Of a stretch of DNA of 64,000 bases, positions 23,790 through 46,900 are shown one piece after another. Origin of the DNA: Micractinium sp. NFX-FRZ (lineage: Eukaryota > Chlorophyta > Trebouxiophyceae > Chlorellales > Chlorellaceae). The stretch lies in the NCBI GenBank assembly GCA_029339195.1, contig JAPTJF010000012.1:248001-312000 (forward strand), read 5' to 3'. The stretch's first letter is position 1. Each line of letters begins with the position of its first letter. Position numbers and translations under genes: made by a program. The notes below the pieces were generated by a model. It searched no databases, was not told the origin of the DNA, and saw only the letters and a list, made by a program, of their open reading frames with translations.

Positions 23790-24543
23790 GCTTGAACCGC
23801 TCCCCCCTCCCGCGCTCGCTGCCGCCGTCCAGCGCGCCGCCCCGAGCGGCGCCTGTGCTCCCCGCTCCCCTCCGTGCCCCATTTCATTCCCCCGTGCCGC
23901 CCCGACCCGCAACGCACGCGCTCCTGTAGAGACCCTGGCCCCCATCCATCCCTTCCCAGGCCGCCCCAATGCACCCCACCCCCTTTCGTTCGCTCGTGAC
24001 CCCACCCTGAGCGTATCCCTTTGCCACATCCCTAACCCTTTATGGCCCCACCCAGAGCTGCCAGGCCAACCCTCCCCACCCCACCGTGCTGACCCCAAGT
24101 GCCCCCGTGTCGTGCCCATTCGATGCTGCCATTCTTCCGCGCCCGCCCTCCGGCGGCCGGCTCGCACTGCAACCCCACCCCCCCTCCTGCTTGCGTGCGC
24201 CTCTGTAGACTGCCCCGCATTCTTTTCCCACACTCTCTAGCCCTGTTCTCTCCTGAACGGTTGTTTGGCGCCTGCGGCCGTGGGAACGCGATGTACCATG
24301 CTCCCGCACCCCCCTACTTGCGAGCATGTGCTCACATCCCCGCCGGGCCCGCTCCCACCCAACCCTCTCCCCGCCCAATAAGCAACAACGCAATGTCGCC
24401 TTCATCCCTGCGCCTCCCGCAGTGCACGCCCAATTTTGTGCCATGCCCTTGCCCCCCCGGCCCCATTGTCCCAATGGCGCCGATTCTGCCATGCTAACCC
24501 ATGCCTACCCAACACCATACCCTAGGACAGCTCCCCCACCCGC

Positions 24544-24548
24544 TGTAA
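24544..24548 (+). terminator. Probable polyadenylation signal of the DPBB gene
   Basis: TGTAA about 755 bp after the stop at 23789, before the convergent RING gene. The interval 23790-24926 contains no supported gene and would be 3' UTR for both convergent genes. Confidence 0.4.
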
Positions 24549-24926
24549 ATTTCACACAGCTCACACGTGGCACCCTCGTGGCGAGAGGGGACCAGAGGTG
24601 CTGCTGCGCATGCTGCGGCTGCTTCCGTCTGTTGTCGTCTGCTGGGCTGCGCGTCGCGGGAAGCAACCACAGCACGCCCGCTCAATCCGATCGCAGCAGC
24701 AGCAGCAGCCCAAAGCAGTGTGTCCTGCTGCTCGCCGGGAGCGACGGCCCACGCCTTGCCACCCCCGCATGCTCCTGGCCCACGGGGGCCTGCCGCTGTG
24801 ATGCATGGTTGCCATGCCCCACGCCAGTCTCTGGGCACCTCTGTATACATACGTGTGTTTCTAACTGAGTGACACAAGCAGGGTGCGGCACTGCTGTCAA
24901 GGCCCTGTGGAAGGCTGCCTGCTGCC

Positions 24927-27170
24927 CTACTGGCGCCGCCGCTCTCCCAGCACGCCGCCATCCCCCGCCTCCTGGCCACCGCTGCTGCAGCTGTTGCCAC
25001 AGCCGCCCGCTGCCCCCTTCTTGTCCCCCTCCTCCAGCACCTCCTTGCTGCAGATGCAGCACACCTGCAGGGAGGGCAGGGCAGGGCAAGGGAGGGTGGG
25101 GCACGCGCACGTCGCGAGGGTCGGCATGGCAGCGTGGCAGCCCCAGCAGACTGCGCCGTTCCTGGAGCGGCAGGGCGCAGTCAGGCAGACGTGCCGCCTG
25201 CAGCAGGCCCCGGGCAGGCTGTAAGGCCAGACAAACTGGATTCCAGCCTAATCTAAGAATCCAGTTTGTCTGGCCTAACAGCCAGCAACAGTACCGCCCC
25301 GCCCTGCCACGCTCTGTTCTGCCCCGCCCCATCCACCCTCGCCTAGCCACACCCTGGCCAGGCTGGCCTGCACCACCCAGGCACTCCCGCCACCATCCCA
25401 CCGGTCCCTGTGCCCCATCCGAGGCCACCACACCTTGTTGCGCTTGAGCCACTCTGCGATGCACTCGGGGTGGTAGTAGTGGCGGCACAGCGGCAGCACA
25501 CGCACTGCGTCCTCCGGCTCGTACTCAACCCTGCGGGGGAAGAGGGAGGGAGCAAGGGCCAGGGGCTGAGTCGGGGCGTTGTGCGAGGGGTGCCAGGTGC
25601 TGCGCGTTGCTTGTTCAGCCGGCACATGGGCAGCCCAACACGAGTAGCCAGAGGTGGTGCACGAGGCATCGAGGCACGCTGGTGTGTGGCAGGTGCACAG
25701 ACAGAAGCCGCTGCCTGGTTGAGCCTCGCGCCCCATCCTTACCCAATCCCACTGTCCCACCACCCCGCCACTGTACTCCCGTTTCGCACACCTGCAGATG
25801 GGGCACTGCTCCTCTGCTGCGCCACCTCCGCCGGGCGCTGCCTCTGCCGTGCCCGCCACCTCGTAATACTGCGCCGTGGGCAGCGCGTCGATGTCAGCCT
25901 GCGCAATGCCGCGGCTCACAGTGCCCACCGCCTCGCCCAGCGCCGTCAGCTGCAGCGGCGGCAGGGCGGGGAGAGGCAGGCAGGCAAACTGGTGGGGTGG
26001 TTGGGTAAAGGGAAGGGCGCAGTGTGCAGCCGGCCAGCTGAGCGCAATCGCAAGGTATTGCAGGAACCAGCAGCTGGGCGCTTGGGTATGCAGCCTCTCC
26101 CAAACCCAGATCCTCTTGCCCAGCCCCAAGCAACTGTACCCAACAACGGCATGACACCCAGCCCACAACTGTGCCAGCCTACCTCCTCATATGTGAGCTC
26201 ATCCGGGTCCACATCGTCTTCTGTGAGGTACCCCTCCCCCTCTCCCGCCTCCTCGCCAGCGCCAGCCTGGCCGTCGCCCTGAGCCCCTGCTGCCGCCGCC
26301 CCGGCTGGTGCCCCCACGCCCGCCAGCGCCAGCAGGCGCGCCTGGAACTCCCGCTCCTCCTCCTCCTGCAGCCGCCGCGCCATCTCCTCATCTGTCAGCT
26401 CCTCCCCCTCGCCTGGCTCAGCGCCGTCAGCACCCACGTCGGCGTCAGCACCTACGTGGTGTGCGCCCGGCTCACCTCCCGCGGCAGCGCTCGCGCCCAG
26501 CGGCAGGTTTTCAAGCGCGCCACTGCCGCCCGCCATTGCCAGCCACGCCTGTTCCTGCAGTAGCAGTGAAGGATGGGCATCGGGTGTAAAGGATGGGGTG
26601 CCGGTGTGAAGGATGCGGCTCCCGGCAGCTGCGGGGAGGGCCTTGGCTGTGAAGGATGGACTGCTGTCAAGCCACTTTGCGAGTTTGCAGGCCAAGCCTG
26701 CTGTCAAGCCACTTTGCAGGCGCCAACCTGAGCCTGCAGCATCTTAGCCAGCGCCAGGTCTGGGTCCTCCTACAGTGGGGGGAGAAGAGGAGGCGGTGAA
26801 GAAACACAGTGGGGAGGCGGAGCGTCACGGGGTGGAGGCAGCCACAAAGAGTGGCGGAGAAGAGGAGGCGGGAGGGGGCGCAGCGTCAAGCAGGTGGAGC
26901 GCAGGCGCAGCCGCCGCAGGTGGGCGGCTGTGGCCGGCAGGCGGGCGCGGGGCTCGCAGCTTCAAGTTGCGACAGCAGAACCTCGATGCGCTGCAGCGAA
27001 GGCGCTCAAGGGGGTGGCAGCAGCGAGCGTTTGGACGTGCGGCGCAGCTGTCGCAGGGCGCGCACCTCGGGAGATGGGCCCTGGCGCAGCGCTCGCTGGT
27101 TGAGCAGCACCGTGCCGAGCACGGCCTCGTCCCGCCCCGAGGGGGAGCCACTGTCGCTGGCACCTGCCAT
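24927..27170 (-). CDS. RING-H2 E3 ubiquitin ligase
   Basis: Supported exons: 26769-26728, 26554-26183, 25949-25792, 25530-25434, 25064-24927 (stop). The C-terminus assembles CPIC, LCRHYYHPEC and VCCIC into a complete RING-H2 finger (C-x2-C...C-x-H-x2-H-x2-C...C-x2-C) split over three exons, so E2 binding and substrate ubiquitination are expected. Upstream is an acidic, Ala/Gly-rich region with TDEEMARRLQEEEEREFQARL, resembling the DEALARxLQEEE helices of plant BIG BROTHER-type ligases. A candidate first exon starts with ATG at 27170 (MAGASDSGSPSGRDE) and ends at a good donor after SPE. Joining it to 26769 needs a 33-bp exon near 26962-26994 with a poor GC donor, so the N-terminus is uncertain. 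A tail of about 40 residues follows the RING. Confidence 0.85.
25224..25276. repeat. Perfect 20-bp inverted repeat (hairpin) in RING gene intron
   Basis: Arms 25224-25243 and 25257-25276 are perfect reverse complements (20/20), separated by a 13-nt loop. It lies in the last intron of the RING gene. The arms are less GC-rich than the surroundings. It could be a small-RNA-like hairpin or the remnant of a tiny inverted-repeat element. Confidence 0.95.
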
Positions 27171-28039
27171 TCTGCTGGTGCCCTCTGCTGCCTCTAGGGG
27201 CCTCTGTGGTGCTGCAAGATTGAATGATGATATCTTGGAGACAGTTGCAGCAGCGGAATGTCGAGGAAGCTGCCGCATGAGGCAGCCTTGGGGCGGCGCG
27301 GCAGCCAAGTCAGCGGCCGCCAGCTGCTCCACTGGGCACGGCTGCATATGAGAACAGAGGGCCTGGGTGCACCCGCAATTCGGTATGCGGAACATCAGGA
27401 AAACCAGGCAGGCGGTCCAGCGAATGCCGGCTGTCGGACAACTTCTGCACCGCCCTGCGCTGCGCCGCGGCGCCGCTCGCTGCTGCACTGCCTGTGCAGC
27501 TTCCTGACGCTCCTCTGGCCATCTCGCTAGCTGCTTACAATTATTAGGGGTTCGTGCCAACCCAGGGCTGAGTTACCACAAAAGTGCGGGGCGAGCTCAG
27601 CTGGCAATGTGAATAGTGAAAGCTGGGTGACAGCCGATGTGAACGGTGACAACTGGGAGAGGGGTGCTTAGGCAGAGCAATACGCAGACAGTGCAAGTGG
27701 CAGGGACAGAGAGCAGTGGAGACGCACGCACAGGGGGGGGGCTGCTGCCTGTTCGCTTAGGGAAGGGTGGTGCATTGGTGCAGGTTGATGATGAGGGGCA
27801 AAGCGCCCACAGCGGGGTCCCAAAATACCGTGTTCATTCAGGATGTGTGGAAGGTCCGAGGACGTGGCTGCATAATGCAGGGCTGGCGCCTGCAGTCCTG
27901 GAATGCTTACTTATGGTCGTCGTTATGCCCGGGTCAGGGTGCAACCGCACTTGCTTAATCAAGCCGAGCAGCCGCAGCTGCGGCGCCCCAGCAGTGCTGG
28001 CGCCACCACCACGGGCCTCAAAACAGACTGCTCGCCTCC
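27171..28039. other. Region between thiolase 3' end and RING gene 5' end
   Basis: No gene supported. Both neighbours are on the minus strand, so this holds the 3' UTR of the thiolase and the promoter of the RING gene. TTACA at 27535-27539 is TGTAA on the minus strand and may be the thiolase poly(A) signal. Confidence 0.55.
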
Positions 28040-35219
<7,180 letters not shown>

Positions 35220-35755
35220 TGCCCCCACTGGCGCCCGTCCTCTTTCACACTGCCCATAAACTCCAGATATGATCGTTGGCAATTTGCAGAGGGCGCGGGC
35301 GTGACACGCAGAAAGGGTTTGGGGCTTGGGTGCCGCCGGCACCGTGACGGGGCAGCGGTGGCGCCCGCCCACCCTGCGCGCACCACGGAGCACAACATCC
35401 CTTGGACGCGCGGCCCCCTAAACTCACCTTGCCGCTCTGGGTGCGTGCAGTCAAGCATGGCCGGGCTGCCACGCCCGGGGCCGTGGAGAGGGTGGCACGG
35501 TGCCGAGCTGTGGTGCAGCAAAGGGTGGCCATACTGGTCGGCGTGCTGTAGCAGATGTCGATTGGCAGGGTCCGGGTTTGGGTTTGGGTCGAGTTGAGAA
35601 CGGAAACACTGGCTATCGGCCGGTTTCCAAGGGTAAGTGGCAGCTCAACCCGCCCTTCCAGCCAGGCTGGCAGGCCTCGTGTCCGCATTTCGGCTCCGAA
35701 TCCTTGCGTATTCCACGTTTCAGCGCCTTCCCAACAATCAAGACGACCTTCCAAC
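35220..35755. promoter_or_regulatory. Divergent promoter region of the two thiolases
   Basis: About 540 bp separate the two head-to-head thiolase starts. No TATA box is clear. A tract of GGGTTTGGGTTTGGGT type lies near 35572-35590. An alternative minus-strand ATG with a good donor (MLDCTHPERQ, from 35454) lies here but is out of phase with the downstream exons. Shared regulation is an inference from geometry. Confidence 0.5.
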
Positions 35756-41561
<5,806 letters not shown>

Positions 41562-42668
41562 CCGGGCCCAGCCATCCAGCCGGGCTGGTTTGAGGCCCTG
41601 TCCGCATAAGCACCAGGTGTGGCGGCGTGCCCGCCCGCCTCCCGCCCCGCTGCCTCCGAATGATCGCCGGCTCTGCGCTCCGATGGGCATATCGGGCGTG
41701 CCCCCCCGTGCTTGTGTCTTGCACAGCAAGCGCTGGGCCCACATTAGAGCATACAGGGGCTAGAAAATCCCACCCATCACCTTCCTGACTTGTGGCGCTC
41801 TTGGCCCCCCCGCATCGCCTTCACCCGCTCACCCTGTGCCCGACCCAACTAGGACCCCTACTTAGCGCTGTGACGTAGTGTTCACAGCCTTGCATACCTT
41901 CTCCGCACCTTTCCCTCCCCCCAGCCTGCCTACGTGCCTCTGCATGTGTTGCCACCTGCCTTCCAGCAACTGAACGCTTTCTGCCCTGCCAAATCCACCC
42001 AACAACGTTAGCCCACCCCCGATTCCTGTCTGCCAACCGGCCCTCTCACCCAAGTGCACCTATCCATGCACCCACACTCTCTCCACGTCTCTGGTGACTC
42101 TCTCTGTGTATTGGCCTCTGCTCATTGGCCCAACTGACTCGTGCGCCCCCACCCCATGCACCCCCCACACCAAACCGCTCCCAAGCCAGCGCCTGTTGCT
42201 GTTCACCGCCCCTGCTTCCCCTGCTACCCCGCCTGCGTGTCTCCCTGCCCCAACTGCTTCGTATGCTGGAAGGCATTCGGTTTAAGTAAAATTGTCAAGT
42301 CAGGGGCGGGGCAGTGAGCACAGGAGCCACCTAACCAGGCGCTGCCAGCATCTGCCAGCATGCAAGCGACAGGCAAGCACACCCTGGCCAAGGGATGGCA
42401 TGATCAATTGTTGTTGATCAAACGTTCATGATCACATTGATTCAATGCGTGCAACGTCCCAGCTGGTGTCGGGAGCGCTTGCAGCTTGCTGCCAGTCTGC
42501 AAGCTGCAGGCCAGCTGTCTGAAAACAACCTCTCTCCAACAACCCTCTCTGCTCGCTGCTCCTACGAGCCATGGTTGCGTTTTGGAGAAGGATGGCATCA
42601 CAGACGCGGTATTTACAGGGACACATGCTGGAATGCACCAATCCAGCTCAGGCACGTGCCTTGCCCAG
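41562..42668. other. Convergent 3' region, thiolase and orphan membrane protein
   Basis: No gene supported. It is Pyr-rich, typical of 3' UTRs here. A small inverted repeat (TGATCAA at 42401-42407 against TTGATCA at 42414-42420) sits near its right end. Confidence 0.6.
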
Positions 42669-43697
42669 CTACTCCAGCACAGGCGAGGGGAGCAGGCCTG
42701 TGGCAGAGGAGCGCAGCGCTCGGTAAGGTGGTGGATCTGGCAGCATGCTTGGCAGCGGCGTGCCTGCAAAGGACGTCACCACGCTGGATGGGGCCAGCAG
42801 GGCAAGGGTGCAGGAGATGAGGGTTGCCCAGATGGTGAGCGCAGCGGAGCCCAGCAGAATGAGTTCTAGGGAGTACCACGCCAGGGAGGGCAGCAGGCGC
42901 AGCTGGAAGCCGCTCTCGGCGGCGGCCAGGGCTGCCGCCCACGCCAGCAGCCGATCCCGGGCCAGCCGCAGCAGCAGGCGGCCCAGGAGCGCGGCTGTGC
43001 CAAGGGGTGCCAGGAAGAGCAGGCGCTGTGTCGGGTGCCGCAGGCCGGGCGCTTCTGCTGGGTCTGCTGTCTCGCTGCCCAGCAGGCAGCCCGCCTGTGC
43101 CTGCTGTGCCTGCTCAGCCTGTCGTGCCTGCTGGGCTGGCAAATCGTCAGGACAGTCCCGCAGCAGCGCCAGCGCCACCGCCAGCAGCTCTGCCGACTGG
43201 CTCCACAGCTGCAGCGCGCTGTCCTGCTGAGCTGAGTGTGGCTCCACAGCTGCACAACTGCATAGTGCGCTGTCCTGGGCGTCTGCCGCGTGTGGTCGGG
43301 AGGCTGCAACGCGCGGTTTGCTGTCCGGCGCCGCTGCCGAGTCGGGCACCACGCTCTGCTGTGGGCTGGGCTGCGCGCCGACTTCTGTGCAGGTGATGGT
43401 GAGGGGCGGAAGTCCAGCGGACACTATCTCCAGCTGCTGACCCGGGCTCAGGAGCAGCTCCAGCCGGACTGAGCGGCGCTCCTCGCTGCCATCGCCGCCG
43501 CTCCCGCTGCCTGCGGCTGTGGCCCTTGGTGTGCTGCTGCCATCGCCATGCACCTTGGAGCGGGCTGCAGCTGCTGGTCGCCGGAACGCGCGCCCTTGGA
43601 GGGCTGCAGTGCAAGCATGGGCGCCTGCGGTGTTCGAGGGCTGGCGCCGGGGTGCGGCGGAGGCCAGCGGGCACCCTTGTTTCAGAGCTGGTCGCAT
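42669..43697 (-). CDS. Orphan membrane protein, probably plastid-targeted
   Basis: Single-exon frame of 342 aa from the ATG at 43697, unusual among intron-rich neighbours. I do not recognise the family. The first 50 residues (MRPALKQGCPLASAAPRRQ...) are Ala/Arg/Ser-rich without acidic residues, like a chloroplast transit peptide. The middle has a short strand-rich stretch (RLELLLSPGQQLEIVSAGL) and an Ala/Gln-rich low-complexity part. The C-terminal third has two to three hydrophobic segments (LLFLAPLGTAALLGRLLL; LELILLGSAALTIWATLIS plus CTLALLA) suggesting membrane insertion. An in-frame upstream ATG at 43784 would add 29 residues read through a telomere-like motif, so the shorter start is preferred. 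It is divergently placed to the next gene. That it is expressed is inference from frame length and organised hydrophobicity. Confidence 0.55.
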   Translation of the reverse strand: MRPALKQGCPLASAAPRRQPSNTAGAHACTAALQGRAFRRPAAAARSKVHGDGSSTPRATAAGSGSGGDGSEERRSVRLELLLSPGQQLEIVSAGLPPLTITCTEVGAQPSPQQSVVPDSAAAPDSKPRVAASRPHAADAQDSALCSCAAVEPHSAQQDSALQLWSQSAELLAVALALLRDCPDDLPAQQARQAEQAQQAQAGCLLGSETADPAEAPGLRHPTQRLLFLAPLGTAALLGRLLLRLARDRLLAWAAALAAAESGFQLRLLPSLAWYSLELILLGSAALTIWATLISCTLALLAPSSVVTSFAGTPLPSMLPDPPPYRALRSSATGLLPSPVLE

Positions 43698-43935
43698 TGA
43701 TAGATGCGCTGCGGAGGTCGAAAAGGCGTGAGGTATAGGGTTAGGGTTATGTATCCAGCCCCTGCCAATAGGAGATCCAGGCATGCTGCCACCATGCTGC
43801 GCTTCTCCGGCCCACAGAGTGGGCCCTCCCTTCACGTTGCCAATCTCTGATCACGATCCAGGGCATACCAGCCTGAGCACACGTGTCTGCGGTCAAGACG
43901 GTTGGGAGCAGTCTTGGATCAGTCGCCTCGCGGCC
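43698..43935. promoter_or_regulatory. Compact divergent promoter between orphan protein and Plus3/RRM gene
   Basis: Only 238 bp separate the two start codons. It contains the telo-box-like motif described separately; no TATA box is seen. Confidence 0.5.
43736..43749. promoter_or_regulatory. Telo-box-like motif (TAGGGTTAGGGTTA)
   Basis: Two TTAGGG-type repeats (AACCCTAACCCTA on the other strand) in the short divergent promoter. Plant telo-boxes (AAACCCTAA) are known promoter elements of growth and translation genes. The six-base unit differs from the TTTAGGG telomere repeat expected in Chlorella. Confidence 0.7.
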
Positions 43936-46900
43936 ATGGAACGGCCCGGGCAAGCCGCCCCTGCATCTGAGCAGCAGCCCTGGGCGTCCTGCACCCCTCA
44001 GAACCTGTCTCTGGTGTTCGCCAGCAAGCCCGAGCTGCAGCAGCTCTTCGAGGTCGAGTCGCTGCTTTTAGGCGAGCGCTGCAGGGATGCCGGCGTATCA
44101 TTGCCTTTCAGCAGGCTTGGGTGGGAGTGGAGCACTGTTGAGAGGAAGAACCGCGCCAGCGGGCAGGGACGGTGTCCTGACCGGGCAGCTGCCGCCGCCG
44201 CCGGCATGGCTGCCATGGCCCAACCTGCCACTACCACCCCTTTGATGTTTCTTCTGTTACCCACCCACCCACAGAGCACAACCATGAGCAGCCTCAGTCA
44301 CTGGTGGGGGCCGCGCAGCCGCCGCTCGCCAGCGCAGACAGCGCCGCCACGGCAGCCGCCGCGGCCAGTGTGGTGCGGGGGCTGCTGGTGCGGTATCGCT
44401 TGGACGGAGGTTACCACCTCAGGCAGACTGAGGGGGCCCACGCAGGTTCCGATGGCAAGCCACTGTTCGTGGTGCAGGCGAGTTGGGTCGGCATGGGCGG
44501 GGTGGGGCGGGCAGGTGAGGCAGGTTGGGCAGGCGGGCGGGCAGCGTCGGCATGCGGGTGGGAGGGTGGGCAGGTGGGTGGCAGCTACGTCACACCCGGG
44601 GCAGCTGCTGGGCTGGCCTGCAGGGCTGGCTATCTCAGGGGACCTTGGATGAGGTGCAGGTGCAGGTTGCCGCGCGGTGGTTGCGCCTGGTCAGTGCGCC
44701 TGGTCAGTGCCCCGCTGCCCTCCCTTCCTCCGCGTCACTCGCCTGCGCACCCCGCCGCCGTGCACTCCCCCCCTGTGTAGGGTACCCCACCACCCTGCCA
44801 ACTCCCTTCCCTTGCTTTGCTGCCTCCCTCGATCCCCCCGCAGGTGCCACGCCCCGGCGCTCTCCTGCGCCACGCTCCCTTTGCCATGCCCTCGCCCCCA
44901 TGCCGTGAACACTCCTACCCCCCATTCTTTGCCCTGCCGTCCCCTGCAGATGCCGCGCCCCGGTCCCTCCCCCACCCTGCGCCACATCCCTCTGCACAGC
45001 CTGTCGGGCACCAACCCGCTGGAGGGGCAGGCCTGGGAGGCGCATGGGAGGGGCGAGGTGGCGGCGCTGGCGCAGTTCTGGCGGGAGCGGGGGCAGGGCC
45101 TGCCGCTGGCCGAGGTGAGAGTGAGTGGCCCCACATGGGCTGACCCTGCTGGCAGTGCCAGGCCACGTGGTGCCCCTGCTGCCAGCGTCCATGCTGCCAG
45201 CGCCCATGCTGCATCGCCCGTGCATTTCTATCCACTTCTCCTAGCAGAATCGGCGTGTGGTTGGCAGCCAGTTGGGCATGGCATGCCGTGCCTGCCGACC
45301 CACGCTCTTGGCATGCGGCACAGGCCTGCTGGGTAGCATGCCATCGTGGCAAGCACCCTGCCCTTTGTCCCACACGCACCACCCTGCCCTGCTACGTGTG
45401 CCCTGCCTGCAGGCGGCGGCGGTGGCCTGGCGCAAGCAGGTGGCGCTGCGCTGGCATGAGCAGTACGGTCGCCAGCCGCCTGCCGAGCAGCGGCGGCAGC
45501 TGCCGGTGCTGATCGGCGTCATGCGCAGCGCAGAGAGCATCGGCCAGACTCAAGCACTTTTTGCTGCTGAGCCCCTGCCAGGGCCGGCTGGCTGCGAGCT
45601 GGCCGGGGTACCCCAGCATGCGCAGCATGCACAGCAGGAGCAGCAGGGCACAGCATCTGGAGGCGGCAAGCTTGCGGCGGCGGCGGCGGCGCGGCACGGT
45701 GCGGGCACCAGCCCTGCTACAGAGGTGCCCACCCCTGTGCAGCAGCTGCGCGTCACGCTGCCGCCCAACGAGCTGCCAGGAAAGGTGCAGCAGCAGCAGC
45801 AGGAGCAGTTTGAGGATTACTCCCCTGCCACGGGGGAGGGTTACTCTCCTGCCAGGGGGCAGTACAGCCGCCACGTGGGCAGGGAGGGCAGCGGGCACCG
45901 TCAAGCCTGGCAGGAGGCCGATGCCGGGGACCCAGCCACTGGGAGCCCAGGTGGCGTCGCCGCCGGCCACGACCGCTGGGCAGCTCTGCACAGCGCACAC
46001 AGCCACCTGGCGCACTCACCTGAGCCCCTGGACTGGGCGGACGGGCGTGGGCAGCAGGAGCGGCGGGAGCGGCGGGGCGGCGAGGGCATGAGCAAGGCCC
46101 AGGCGCAGTGGGGGCCTGGGGACGGCGAGGCTGGCCACCGCTCGCCACACAGCCACCCGGGCGCCGCCGCGGCAGGCGGCTGGGAGACGCGGCACTGGGA
46201 GCAGGAGGGGGTCCGAGAGGATGAGGCCTGGAGCCCCCGCGGCAGTGGCGGCGGCAGTGGCAGACACTTGGGCGGCTCGAGTGCCCACGCCCACGGCGAC
46301 CCCCGCCGCGAGTCGCAGCCACAGCAAGGGCAGGCGGTGGATGTGGAGCCTCTGCTGGCCCCGGTGCTGCTGCGCCACTTCAGGAGGAGCTTCAGCAAGC
46401 CAATGGAGGAGTGGGCGCTGACTGGGAGCGAGATTGGGATCACCGGGCTGGCGCCTGGTGTGACGGAGAATGGACTGAGGGAGGTGGTGGAGGGGACGGG
46501 GGCGAGAGGTAAGGGAGGGGGAGAGGGGTTTCATGGGGAACGGGTTCAAGGATAGAATTGGTGCCAGAAGGGAGGGGTGAGATGAGCAGGTCTCAGCTGG
46601 GCTGCTCTGTCAAACCGCAATCTTGCCTGGCAGCATGCCCTCCCTGGCCTGTCTATGCAGTTGCGATCCATGGGCACCCCACGCCTGCCTGCCCTTCGCA
46701 TTCAAGACAACCTGTGCCTGACCTCTTGCACCTGCCCCGCTTGCGCATACCCCCACTCCTTCCCCCTGTGCAGTGCTGAGCCTGAAGATCACACGCACCC
46801 TGGACGAGAGGGGGGAGGTGGGCTTTGTTTCCCTGGCCACCGCCCGCCAGGCGGCAGCAGCGATCGAGCGCCTGCAGGGCATGGAGGTGGGTCACAGCGG

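Noticed and set aside
35410..35454. Minus-strand ATG (MLDCTHPERQ) with a strong donor as thiolase exon 1
   Set aside because: It ends in phase 1, whereas every acceptor in the next conserved exon requires phase 0; joining them destroys the thiolase frame.
43736..43749. Interstitial telomere or chromosome end
   Set aside because: Only two repeat units, flanked on both sides by ordinary genes.
45413..46508. Large exon of copy A as repetitive or mobile DNA
   Set aside because: Although low-complexity in its middle, both ends encode conserved Plus3 and RRM parts, the frame is open throughout, and copy B has an exon at the same position and phase.
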